Below, one piece after another: positions 56,862-64,000 of a DNA stretch of 64,000 nt (the stretch's first letter is position 1; each line of letters opens with the position of its first letter). The DNA is taken from positions 62,001 through 126,000 of the forward strand of contig NZ_QDGZ01000005.1 of assembly GCF_003076135.1 (NCBI RefSeq), in the 5' to 3' direction. This DNA comes from Nocardioides gansuensis. GTDB lineage: Bacteria; Actinomycetota; Actinomycetes; Propionibacteriales; Nocardioidaceae. The notes beneath the pieces are model-generated. The model was given only the letters and a program-made list of their open reading frames with translations, was not told the DNA's origin and did no database searches. The position numbers were made by a program, and so were the translations under genes.

Positions 56862-57836
56862 TCAGCGCCGCACCTCGCAGCCCATGGCCCGCTCAGCGCT
56901 GATGCAGACGTCGCGGCCGCGGCCGGCGCGCGCCTTGTCCCGACCGCTCCCGAGGTCGAGCCTGTCGCGGCCGGTGGTGCCCTGGACGACGTCGTTGGCG
57001 CCGAAGGTGCGTGCGTCCAGGCTCTTCGCGAGCGAACCCTCGACCTCGAAGTCGTCGAGTCTCGGGGTGCCACGGAAGACCCAGCGCAGACCGACGCTGT
57101 CAGTGGGCTCGAACTCCTCGATCCCGTCGTAGCTGCCCATGCGTCGACCGTCGACCCTCAGCCGGCCGTTCGCCATCGTGATCTCCGTGCCGCGAGGCAC
57201 GTCCAGCCCCCATGTCTGGAAGGTCAGCTCGTCGCGGCCCTGGGCACCCCACCACTGGAACCCGCGCACGTGGTTCTCCAGCCAGGTGGAGATGTGGTCC
57301 CTCCCGCGGCCAGCGTCGAGCACGACCCCGGGCACCGCCTCCGCGTGGATCCTGTCATTGCCCTCTTCCCCGTAGGCCCGTCCGTCGATGGCTGAGGGGA
57401 TCAACATCATCCAGTCGTGGCCATACCCGGCGTACGCCGCGCCGTTGCGCGAGTCGAGGCGGAGGTCGTCCGACCCCGGTCCACCCGAGAGGAAGTCGCC
57501 TCCGACGCGGTTCCAGTGGTGACCGGCACCCCAGTCGTCCGAGCGGAGCACGTCGTCCCCGGATCCGGCGAAAAGGCGGTCACTGCCGTCACCGCCGAGA
57601 ACAGTGTCGTCCCCCTCGCCTGCACAGACGAGGTCGTTGCCGCCGCCCGCGTCGATGTCGTCGTTGCCTTCGAAGCTCATGATGACGTCGTCCCCCGGCG
57701 TGCCCAGCACCGTGTCGTCGCCAGGCGTGCCCACGATGGTCGGCGTGTTGTCATCGCAGGTCGGCTCGAAGGCGGACGCCGGCGACACGGCGTACAGGCT
57801 GGTCGCGACGAGCGCGGTGGCGAGCAGGAGCTTCAT
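56862..57836 (-). CDS. secreted calcium-binding protein with RTX repeats
   Basis: A 324-residue exported protein. The signal peptide is MKLLLATALVATSLYAVSPASA. Residues 35-115 contain tandem nonapeptides of the RTX type G-G-x-G-x-D-x-U-x (DDTVLGTPGDDVIMSFEGNDD, GEGDDTVLGGDGSDR), which fold into a calcium-stabilised beta roll. Degenerate repeats recur later (GGPGSDDLRLD, GRGRDHI, TGRDRLDLGSGRDKA). No enzymatic domain is seen. GGAAGGA lies before the ATG. Probably a surface or matrix protein. Confidence 0.87.
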   Translation of the reverse strand: MKLLLATALVATSLYAVSPASAFEPTCDDNTPTIVGTPGDDTVLGTPGDDVIMSFEGNDDIDAGGGNDLVCAGEGDDTVLGGDGSDRLFAGSGDDVLRSDDWGAGHHWNRVGGDFLSGGPGSDDLRLDSRNGAAYAGYGHDWMMLIPSAIDGRAYGEEGNDRIHAEAVPGVVLDAGRGRDHISTWLENHVRGFQWWGAQGRDELTFQTWGLDVPRGTEITMANGRLRVDGRRMGSYDGIEEFEPTDSVGLRWVFRGTPRLDDFEVEGSLAKSLDARTFGANDVVQGTTGRDRLDLGSGRDKARAGRGRDVCISAERAMGCEVRR

Positions 57837-57912
57837 GGCATTCCTTCCCGGAGTTGCTGCGAGTCTGACGCACGCCGGGGCGGATGAGTTGTCACCGGTT
57901 AGGTTGGCCGAC

Positions 57913-58602
57913 GTGCCGTTCGAGCCGCCGCCCACGCCGTGGGTCTTCCCCGAGCCAGGCCTGTGGGAGGACGACGACCTGGTCGCCCTCGGTGCCGACC
58001 TCGCGCCCGGCACCCTGCTCGCGGCCTACCGGCAAGGACTGTTCCCGATGCCCGTCGCGATGCGCGGCGACCCGATGGGATGGTTCTCGCCGGTGGACCG
58101 GGGCGTCCTCCCGCTCGACCACCTGCGGATGACCCGGTCGCTGCGCCGCTCGTGCCGCGACTTCGAGATCCGCGTCGACACCGCCTTCGAGGAGGTCATC
58201 GACGCCTGCGCCGACCCAGCCCGGGGCGAGGGTGGCTGGATCGACGACGCCGTGCGCTCGGCGTACGTCGGGCTGCACGCCCTCGGCTGGGCCCACTCGG
58301 TGGAGACCTGGCGCGACGGGCGGCTGGCCGGTGGGCTGTACGGCGTGGCGATCGGCGGCCTGTTCGCAGGCGAGTCGATGTTCCACCGGGATCGGGACGC
58401 GTCGAAGGTGGCGCTCGTCGGCCTGGTCGACCTGATGACCGACGGGCACGCGTCGGGGAGGCTGCTCGACGTTCAGTGGCGGACCGACCACCTCGCCAGC
58501 CTCGGCGTGGTGGAGGTGCCGCGCGAGACCTACCTCACCCGGCTGCGGCGCGCGCTCGAGCTGCCGCTGCCGCAGGCGTTCGGGGACCCGGGGGAGTCTT
58601 GA
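57913..58602 (+). CDS. aat: leucyl/phenylalanyl-tRNA--protein transferase
   Basis: A 229-residue enzyme that adds Leu or Phe to N-terminal Arg or Lys of proteins and so marks them for ClpS/ClpAP degradation (N-end rule). Family motifs: GLVALGADL-like DDLVALGADLAPGTLLAAYRQGLFPM at the N-terminus, WIDDAVRSAYVGLHALGWAHSVE and GGLFAGESMFHRDRDASKVAL. The length equals the family norm. GTG 57913 is seven bases after TAGGTT (57900-57905), which points to a leaderless message. Confidence 0.95.
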   Translation: MPFEPPPTPWVFPEPGLWEDDDLVALGADLAPGTLLAAYRQGLFPMPVAMRGDPMGWFSPVDRGVLPLDHLRMTRSLRRSCRDFEIRVDTAFEEVIDACADPARGEGGWIDDAVRSAYVGLHALGWAHSVETWRDGRLAGGLYGVAIGGLFAGESMFHRDRDASKVALVGLVDLMTDGHASGRLLDVQWRTDHLASLGVVEVPRETYLTRLRRALELPLPQAFGDPGES

Positions 58603-58674
58603 TCGTGCGCGGATGGGGCATGGTGTGCCCCGACCCCGTGTCTTCCGCACGCCACCACACCTGAGGGGACAGTC

Positions 58675-59118
58675 ATGAAGAAGGCCCTGGTCGCCGCCAC
58701 GCTGGTGCTCGTCGGCGGTGCTGCCGTCGGGTGTGGGGGCGGTGCGCCCACCGACGCCACCGACGAGGCCTTCTGCGATGCCTACAGCAGCCTCTTCGCG
58801 GACGCTGCGGAGCTCGGCGACGCCGACGACGCGACCATCATCAAGCGGGTCAAGGAGTGGGGCGCCGAGATGGAGAAGGCCGGCACGCCGGCGGACATCC
58901 CCGACGACGCCCGCGCCGGCTTCGAGAAGACCGTCGAGGAGATCGACGACCTCGACGCGGACGCCAGCCAGGAGGACTTCGAGAAGCTCGAGGAGGACTA
59001 CTCCGACGAGGAGAAGAGGCAGGCCGAGGCGTTCGCGAAGTACACCACCGACACCTGCGGCTCCCCGCTCGACCACATCGAGGTCCCCGAGGCGCCCACC
59101 GAGGCGCCGTCCGAGTGA
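58675..59118 (+). CDS. hypothetical acidic lipoprotein
   Basis: A 147-residue protein with a lipoprotein signal (VLVGGAAVGC, lipobox A-V-G-C) and a very acidic helical body (EEIDDLDADASQEDFEKLEEDY). Two further cysteines in AFCDAY and DTCGSP could form a disulfide. AGGGGAC precedes the ATG. It follows the aat gene by 72 bases. No family is recognised. Confidence 0.82.
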   Translation: MKKALVAATLVLVGGAAVGCGGGAPTDATDEAFCDAYSSLFADAAELGDADDATIIKRVKEWGAEMEKAGTPADIPDDARAGFEKTVEEIDDLDADASQEDFEKLEEDYSDEEKRQAEAFAKYTTDTCGSPLDHIEVPEAPTEAPSE

Positions 59119-59133
59119 CCGGATCCGCCGCAG

Positions 59134-60000
59134 CTACTTGAGCAGCTTGCTCAGCCGCCGGTCCGCCAGCGGCTTGCCGCCGGTCTGGCAGGTCGGGCAG
59201 TACTGCAGGCTCGAGTCGGCGAACGACACCTCCCGGACGGTGTCGCCGCAGACCGGGCACGGCTGGCCGGTGCGCCCGTGCACGGCCAGGTTGCTCTTCT
59301 TCTCGCCCTTCAGCTCGCTCGCCGCGAGTCCGCGGGAGCGCTCGACCGCGTCGCCCAGCACGCCCTTGACGGCGTCGTACAGCGTCTGCAGCTCGGTGTC
59401 GTCGAGGCTGTTGGCGGGCTTGAACGGCGAGAGCCGCGCCGCGTGCAGCAGCTCGTCGGAGTAGGCGTTGCCGATGCCGGCGATCAGCGACTGCATCCGC
59501 AGGACGCCCTTGATCTGCTTGCGCCCCTCCCGCTCGAGGATCTCCCGGAGCACGTCGATCGTGAAGGCGTCGTCGAGCGGGTCCGGCCCGAGGCGCGCGA
59601 TCCCCTCGACGTCGGACGGGTCGCGTACGACGTACAGCGCGAGGCTCTTCTTCGTGCCGGCCTCGGTGATGTCGAGCCCGGACGTGTCGTCGATGACCAC
59701 CCGGGCGGCGAGCGGCGACTTGCTGTTGGGGCGGGCCGGCAGTGCCGGCACCTCCTCCTTCCAGCGGATCCAGCCGGCGCGCGCCAGGTGGACCACCAGG
59801 TGCAGCCCGCTGGCGGTGATGTCGAGGAACTTTCCGTGCCGCGTCACGTCCTCGACGAGCGTGCCGTGCAGCGCCTGCAGCGGCGGGTCGAAGGTCTTGA
59901 GCGCGCTGAACGCCGCGAGGTCGACGCGGGTGATCGCGCGGTCGACGAGGCGGCCCCTCAGGTCGAGGGCCAGGGCCTCCACCTCGGGCAGCTCCGGCAT
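59134..60000 (-). CDS. Fpg/Nei-family DNA glycosylase
   Basis: A 288-residue base-excision-repair glycosylase/AP lyase. The N-terminal MPELPEVE supplies the nucleophilic Pro2 and catalytic Glu3. IAGIGNAYSDELLH is the helix-two-turn-helix and CPVCG...YCPTCQ the zinc finger; the usual arginine after the second knuckle is replaced in ...CQTGGKPLADRRLS. This matches the second actinobacterial Fpg/Nei lineage (Fpg2-like), whose substrate range is less certain than classic MutM. TAGACT (60013-60008) lies seven bases before the ATG. Confidence 0.9.
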   Translation of the reverse strand: MPELPEVEALALDLRGRLVDRAITRVDLAAFSALKTFDPPLQALHGTLVEDVTRHGKFLDITASGLHLVVHLARAGWIRWKEEVPALPARPNSKSPLAARVVIDDTSGLDITEAGTKKSLALYVVRDPSDVEGIARLGPDPLDDAFTIDVLREILEREGRKQIKGVLRMQSLIAGIGNAYSDELLHAARLSPFKPANSLDDTELQTLYDAVKGVLGDAVERSRGLAASELKGEKKSNLAVHGRTGQPCPVCGDTVREVSFADSSLQYCPTCQTGGKPLADRRLSKLLK

Positions 60001-60088
60001 GCCGCCGAGTCTAGGCCGGTGACTGCCTCGACTCGCCGACTATCCCGATGTCTAAGGCAGACCCTAGAGAAGCCGATACGGTCCCATC

Positions 60089-61282
60089 GTGGACCCAATC
60101 CGGAACCCCTACGCACCCGGCGCCGGCCAGCGCCCGCCGGAGCTCGCCGGCCGTGACGAGCAGCTCGGCGCCTTCGACGTCGTGATCGAGCGGGTGTCGG
60201 CGGGGCGGCCGGAGCGCAGCCTGGTGCTCACCGGCCTGCGGGGGGTGGGCAAGACCGTGCTGCTCAACGCCCTGCGCAGCGCGGCCGTCCGCAAGAAGTG
60301 GGGCACCGGCAAGCTCGAGGCCCGCCCCGACCAGGGCCTGCGGCGCCCGCTCAGCAGCGCCCTGCACCAGGCAGTCCGCGAACTCGGCCACCGCGACGCG
60401 GACAGCGTCGACCACGTGCTCGGCGTGATCCGCTCGTTCGCCCAGCGCGACGCCGGCGTGGGGGCCCGGCTCAAGGACCAGTGGCACCCCGGCATCGACG
60501 CCCCTGCGGTCAAGGGGCGCGCCGACTCGGGCGACATCGAGATCGACCTCGTCGAGCTCTTCACCGACGTGGGCGGCCTCGCGGCTGACCAGGGGAGAGG
60601 GGTCGGCGTCTTCATCGACGAGATGCAGGACCTCGGCGCCGACGACGTCTCCGCGCTCTGCGCCGCCTGCCACGAGCTGAGCCAGAGCGGCCTCCCGCTC
60701 ATCGTGGTCGGCGCCGGGCTGCCCCACCTGCCGGCGGTCCTCAGCGCCAGCAAGTCCTACTCCGAGCGACTCTTCCGCTACCAGCGCATCGACCGCCTCT
60801 CCCGCGAGGCCGCCGATCGCGCGCTGAGCGCGCCCGCCGAGGACGAGGGTGCGGCCTACACGGCCGAGGCCCTCGAGGTGATGTACGCCGCGACGGGCGG
60901 CTACCCCTACTTCATCCAGGCCTACGGCAAGGCCGTGTGGGACCTCGCACCGGAGAGCCCGATCACCGCCGACGACGTGGCGGTCGCGGCGCCGGAGGCG
61001 GAGTCGGAGCTCGCCGTCGGCTTCTTCGGCAGCCGCTTCGAGCGCGCGACGCCGGGGGAGCGCGACTACCTCCGCGCCATGGCCGATGTCGCGGTCGACC
61101 TCGGCGACGTCGACGACGTGCCGACCGCCGACGTGGCCGCCTCGCTCGGCAAGAAGCCGCAGTCGCTGAGCCCGGCGCGCGACAGCCTGCTCAAGAAGGG
61201 GCTCATCTACTCCGGCGAGCGGGGCCGGATCGCCTTCACGGTGCCCCACTTCGGCCGCTACCTACGCGAGCAGGCCATCTAG
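60089..61282 (+). CDS. AAA-family ATPase with C-terminal winged helix (Orc/STAND-like)
   Basis: A 397-residue ATPase. Walker A is GLRGVGKT near residue 55, Walker B GVGVFIDEMQDL near 175, and VVGAGLPHLPAVLS is the sensor-1 region. GGYPYFIQAYGKAVWD and a C-terminal winged-helix stretch (PTADVAASLGKKPQSLSPARDSLLKKGLIYSG) are typical of the AAA_16/Orc1-like group. It probably binds DNA or acts in stress signalling; no specific role is known to me. TACGGT lies six bases before the GTG start. The stop shares CTAG with the convergent CDGSH gene. Confidence 0.85.
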   Translation: MDPIRNPYAPGAGQRPPELAGRDEQLGAFDVVIERVSAGRPERSLVLTGLRGVGKTVLLNALRSAAVRKKWGTGKLEARPDQGLRRPLSSALHQAVRELGHRDADSVDHVLGVIRSFAQRDAGVGARLKDQWHPGIDAPAVKGRADSGDIEIDLVELFTDVGGLAADQGRGVGVFIDEMQDLGADDVSALCAACHELSQSGLPLIVVGAGLPHLPAVLSASKSYSERLFRYQRIDRLSREAADRALSAPAEDEGAAYTAEALEVMYAATGGYPYFIQAYGKAVWDLAPESPITADDVAVAAPEAESELAVGFFGSRFERATPGERDYLRAMADVAVDLGDVDDVPTADVAASLGKKPQSLSPARDSLLKKGLIYSGERGRIAFTVPHFGRYLREQAI

Positions 61283-61485
61283 TCCGGCCGGCGCTCCGGC
61301 GGCAGCGAGCGGTGGGTGCCGTCGCACCACGGCATGCGCTGAGAGGTGTCGCACCGGCAGATCGCCACGACCGGGCGTCGTACGACGTGGACCTCGCCGT
61401 CGCCGTCGACGACCTCCTCGGCGCCGCGCAGCAGCAGCGGCCCGCCCGGACAGGCGAAGGTGCGCACCGGCCGCGGCCCGCTCAC
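61279..61485 (-). CDS. CDGSH-type iron-sulfur protein
   Basis: A 68-residue protein with one CDGSH motif, C43-x-C45-x8-C54-D-G-T-H58, which binds a redox-active, acid-labile [2Fe-2S] cluster through three cysteines and one histidine. The GTG start at 61485 overlaps the stop of the diiron-protein gene (GTGA). Such proteins transfer electrons or clusters. Here the obvious partner is the upstream diiron protein. There is no membrane anchor, so it is cytoplasmic. Confidence 0.92.
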   Translation of the reverse strand: MSGPRPVRTFACPGGPLLLRGAEEVVDGDGEVHVVRRPVVAICRCDTSQRMPWCDGTHRSLPPERRPD

Positions 61486-62525
61486 ACCGCCACCTGCTCG
61501 TTGTCGCCGTCGTCCAGGAGGCTCGACCGCCCCGCCTCCCAGGCGTGGAGGAGCGCGCGCCCGGCCGCGTCCTCGACGACGAGGCAGGCCGCGGCGCCGA
61601 AGAAGAGCTCGGGCACGCAGGCCGGGTCGGTGTCGGCCAGCGACCCGCAGATCGAGCGGAACACCAGCTGCTCGTGCACCGCGTCGGCCTCGACGTGCTC
61701 GTCGTAGTAGTCGAACACCTCGCGGGGCAGGCCGAGCCGTTCGGCGGCGCGGGCCAGCAGCCGGCTCGGCCCCGAGCTGGTGGCCTCGAAGACCCCGAAG
61801 TGGCCCATCGCCGCCGGGGCCAGCCGCCGCTGCAGGCCGAGCACGTGCATGGTGTTGGGCACCACGAGCGTCGTGCCGGGCAGCCGCCGCAGGTAGTCGC
61901 CCACGGCCGCCGACAGCCCGCACGCGGTCATCGCCCGGGCGTACAGCCCGCTGTGGTGGCGGCCCGGGTCACCGGCGCCGTACTCGTCGTACAGCAGCTC
62001 CGCCAAGGCGGACTGCGCCGCGCCGGTCAGCCGCGGCAGCACGAGCGCCTGCGGGTCGGACTCCCGCAGGTTGTAGGCACTGCGGTGCACCAGCAGCTCG
62101 AGGAACTGCTCGGCCGTCCCGTCCTTGCGCAGGTACGACGCGACCGAAGCGCCGCCGAAGCCGTCGACCATCGCGAACAGCCGGTCGGGGACGGGGCCGT
62201 CGGCGGCGAGCGCCTCCTCGACCAGCTCGGCGGTCGCGAGCCTGAGCTCCGCCTCCACGTGGTCGGCCAGCAGGCCCCACACCGCCACGCGGGACGGCGC
62301 CCACTCCCAGGCGGGGTCCACGTCGGCGAAGCCGTCGACGTGCAGGTGGTGCAGGCACCACAGCACGAGGTGGAGGTCGTCGGCGTCGGGGCCGGCCGCC
62401 GCGACGTCGCGGACGTTGTCGATGGGGAGCGGTCCCTCGGCGGCCGGGGAGAGCAGACCGGGCAGCACCAGCTCGCCCAGCGGCCCCCGTGGCGCCGGCA
62501 GTCGCGGTCGGTGCGGGCCGCTCAT
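61482..62525 (-). CDS. haem-oxygenase-like diiron protein (iron-containing redox enzyme family)
   Basis: A 347-residue, mostly helical protein of the haem-oxygenase-like diiron oxidase (HDO) superfamily. Candidate metal ligands lie in EQFLELLVHRSAYNLRESDP (Glu143/His147), DEYGAGDPGRHH (Glu181, His190/191) and YYDEHVEADAVHEQ (Glu286, His287, Asp291, His294). The E-Y-G-x-G...H-H pattern is typical. Known relatives catalyse N-oxygenation, olefin formation or C-C cleavage, but this branch has no assigned substrate that I know. The start overlaps the methyltransferase stop (ATGA) and its own stop overlaps the CDGSH start. Confidence 0.85.
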   Translation of the reverse strand: MSGPHRPRLPAPRGPLGELVLPGLLSPAAEGPLPIDNVRDVAAAGPDADDLHLVLWCLHHLHVDGFADVDPAWEWAPSRVAVWGLLADHVEAELRLATAELVEEALAADGPVPDRLFAMVDGFGGASVASYLRKDGTAEQFLELLVHRSAYNLRESDPQALVLPRLTGAAQSALAELLYDEYGAGDPGRHHSGLYARAMTACGLSAAVGDYLRRLPGTTLVVPNTMHVLGLQRRLAPAAMGHFGVFEATSSGPSRLLARAAERLGLPREVFDYYDEHVEADAVHEQLVFRSICGSLADTDPACVPELFFGAAACLVVEDAAGRALLHAWEAGRSSLLDDGDNEQVAV

Positions 62526-63142
62526 GCGGCCACCGGTCGCTCGGCCGGCTGGAGCAGGGCCAGCTCGCCGCGGTCCGCGTGGCGGCGCACCTCGACGAGC
62601 GAGAGGCCGTCCAGCTCGGGTGCCAGGATGGCGGACTGTCCCGGCCCGAGCTGCAGCAGCAGCGCGCCTCCCGGCACCAGGTGGTCGCGGGCGACCTCCA
62701 GGCAGGTCCGGGCGACGTCCAGGCCGTCCGCCCCGCCGTCGATGGCGTGCGGCGGGTCCTCGGGGAACCGGCCGACCTGGTCATGCGGCACCCACGGCGG
62801 GTCGGCGATGACGAGGGCGAAGCGCTCGGACTCGGCCACCGCGGTGTCGAGCGGCAGCTCCCGCACCGAGACCTGCCCGGCAAGACCCGCAGCCTCGGCG
62901 TTGGCGAGCGCATAGCCGCACGCCACCGGGTTGTCGTCGACGCACACCAGTCGCCGGTCCCGGCCCCACACCGCGCACAGCCCGATCTGACCAACGCCGG
63001 CGCACAGCTCGAGGACGGGGCCCTCGGGCAGCTCGTCGAGGAGCTCGGCCGCCCACGCCGACTGGGCCACGGTCCAGGGCCGGGGCTCGAGGACGCGGTG
63101 GTCGTAGTGGATGGTCAGGCCGGCGAAGTCGAGCTCGGGCAC
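62522..63142 (-). CDS. SAM-dependent methyltransferase (HemK2/PrmC-like)
   Basis: A 206-residue class I methyltransferase. Motif I is VLELCAGVGQIG (residues 43-54), the acidic motif II CVDDNPVACGYA, and motif IV DPPW (114-117), which resembles the N/D-P-P-Y/W loop of amide- and amino-methylating enzymes such as PrmC and MTQ2. GTG 63142 is preceded by GGGAGGAAAG; the open frame extends further upstream without similarity. It is the first gene of the cassette and overlaps the diiron gene by four bases. Substrate unknown. Confidence 0.87.
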   Translation of the reverse strand: MPELDFAGLTIHYDHRVLEPRPWTVAQSAWAAELLDELPEGPVLELCAGVGQIGLCAVWGRDRRLVCVDDNPVACGYALANAEAAGLAGQVSVRELPLDTAVAESERFALVIADPPWVPHDQVGRFPEDPPHAIDGGADGLDVARTCLEVARDHLVPGGALLLQLGPGQSAILAPELDGLSLVEVRRHADRGELALLQPAERPVAA

Positions 63143-63249
63143 GTGGTCTTTCCTCCCTGTCGGCGGTCGGGATCGGGGCGTGGGGGCGCTCCGGTACCCC
63201 GCGACGGCCCTGCTCAGCCGCACCCCCGGGACGTTATCCGGCCCAAAAA

Positions 63250-63268
63250 AGCACGACCGTGCTATCGT
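63250..63268 (+). promoter_or_regulatory. TetR operator overlapping its own -10
   Basis: AGCACGACCGTGCT (63250-63263) is a perfect dyad preceded by an A-tract. TATCGT (63263-63268), a likely -10, is seven bases before the TetR ATG. The site lies in the 133-base space between the divergent methyltransferase cassette and tetR. Confidence 0.7.
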
Positions 63269-63275
63269 CGGGAGC

Positions 63276-63863
63276 ATGCGCAAGGGTGAGGCCACCAGGT
63301 CGACGATCCTCGACGAGGCGTTCCGCCTCGCGACCAGGGTCGGGTTCGAGGGCGTCACCATCGGCCAGCTCGCCGAGCAGACGGAGCTGAGCAAGAGCGG
63401 CCTCTACGCCCACTTCGCCTCCAAGGAGCAGCTCCAGCTCGACACCCTGGCGCGGGCGCGGGAGCACTTCATCGACCGGGTGGTCCGGCCGGCCCTGGCC
63501 ACCGAGCGGGGTGAGCCGCGGGTCCGCATGCTCTTCGAGCGCTGGGTCGCCTGGGCGGAAGAGGGCGATGGCTGCCTGTTCGTCGCCGCCTCCGCCGAGC
63601 TCGACGACAGGCCCGGGCGGCTGCGCGACGCCCTGGTCCGCAACGAGGTCGACTGGCTCGACCTCATCGCCACCGTGGCGCGTACGGCGATCAGCGAGGG
63701 GCACTTCCGCGAGGACCTCGACCCAGACCAGTTCGCCTACGAGCTGCACGGCATCGAGCTGGCGCACCACCACGCCGTACGGCTGTTGCGTGACCCGCGC
63801 GCGGGTGCTCGCACGCGCACGGCCTTCGAGTCCCTCGTCGTCGCGGCCCGCGGCACGCACTGA
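63276..63863 (+). CDS. TetR-family transcriptional regulator
   Basis: A 195-residue regulator with an N-terminal helix-turn-helix (FEGVTIGQLAEQTELSKSGLYAHFASKEQL) and a TetR_C-like ligand domain (LFERWVAWAEEGDGCLFVAASAELDDRPG). It probably represses itself and the next gene through the operator at 63250 and the copy at 63903. Divergent transcription also makes the diiron cassette a possible target. ATG 63276 is probably leaderless. Confidence 0.92.
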   Translation: MRKGEATRSTILDEAFRLATRVGFEGVTIGQLAEQTELSKSGLYAHFASKEQLQLDTLARAREHFIDRVVRPALATERGEPRVRMLFERWVAWAEEGDGCLFVAASAELDDRPGRLRDALVRNEVDWLDLIATVARTAISEGHFREDLDPDQFAYELHGIELAHHHAVRLLRDPRAGARTRTAFESLVVAARGTH

Positions 63864-63892
63864 CCCCCCACATGGAGAACGAGAGAGTCCTC

Positions 63893-64000
63893 ATGGCTTC
63901 ACAAAAAAGCACGACCGTTCGTCTCTATCGCGTCGGCTTCCGCCTGGGCGAGCTGGTCGCACCCGGGCTGTCGGCCCGGTTGGCCACGGACCTGTGGTTC
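63893..64000 (+). CDS. partial CDS, possibly alpha/beta hydrolase N-terminus
   Basis: Only 36 codons lie in the window (MASQKSTTVRLYRVGFRLGE onward) and the frame runs off the end. GGAGAACGAGAGAG precedes the ATG. The amphipathic start resembles the N-terminal helix of alpha/beta-hydrolase-fold proteins often encoded next to TetR genes, but this is too short to be sure. Codons 4-9 contain a copy of the TetR operator sequence. Confidence 0.5.
   Translation, partial: MASQKSTTVRLYRVGFRLGELVAPGLSARLATDLWF
63903..63918 (+). repeat. second copy of the TetR operator half inside a coding region
   Basis: AAAAAAGCACGACCGT is identical to 63245-63260. It lies within codons 4-9 of the gene downstream of tetR and could act as an auxiliary operator. 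Confidence 0.7.

Noticed and set aside
57604..57912. Upstream extension of aat
   Set aside because: It is antisense to the RTX-repeat gene, and the family N-terminus starts at 57913.

Overview
The window is chromosomal DNA of a high-GC actinobacterium. Gene content and style (secreted multidomain arabinanases, AlkB-rubredoxin fusion, many GTG starts, many apparently leaderless transcripts, and a recurring GGTCGAGCGAAGTCGAGACC-type repeat) suggest a Nocardioides-like member of the Propionibacteriales. The genus is an inference. I see no tRNA or rRNA gene, transposase, prophage or CRISPR array. Coding density is very high and no gene-free stretch exceeds 300 bases.

Region 1 (1-23870) is an L-arabinose island. 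The 3' part of araD, then araA and an aldo/keto reductase, are followed by a three-gene monosaccharide ABC importer (chvE-mmsA-mmsB type). A MerR regulator with an alcohol dehydrogenase interrupts it. Then come three very large secreted proteins: a double-GH43 enzyme on the minus strand, a GH51 arabinofuranosidase and a LamG-GH43 protein on the plus strand, and finally galM. Similar 14-bp palindromes sit at the importer promoter and at both divergent glycosidase promoters, so one LacI-type regulator outside the window probably controls all of them. The logic is extracellular arabinan or arabinoxylan breakdown, import, mutarotation and isomerisation. A ribulokinase gene is not in the window.

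Region 2 (23870-37210) is a mixed block: SRPBCC protein, GNAT, malic enzyme, polyphosphate glucokinase, PadR regulator, a maleylpyruvate-isomerase-like protein, a DrrAB-type ABC exporter, an alkane hydroxylase operon (AlkB-rubredoxin, ferredoxin, TetR), two MFS transporters and an M15-like lipoprotein.

Region 3 (37210-52610) holds an M13 peptidase, a ComB-family protein, a flavoprotein resembling thioredoxin reductase but lacking its CxxC, a RecQ helicase fused to a phosphoribosyltransferase-like domain, a small WXG-like module, an MFS exporter, glutathione peroxidase, a SNF2 helicase with a SWIM-finger partner, and a ferritin.

Region 4 (52610-64000) has a run of three overlapping genes of a sulfotransferase-like family whose middle member has lost its P-loop. 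It continues with EcsC and RTX-repeat proteins, aat, a lipoprotein, an Fpg/Nei glycosylase and an AAA ATPase. It ends with a translationally coupled cassette of methyltransferase, haem-oxygenase-like diiron protein and CDGSH iron-sulfur protein, divergent from a TetR gene. That last cassette is the best candidate for a little-described system in this window.
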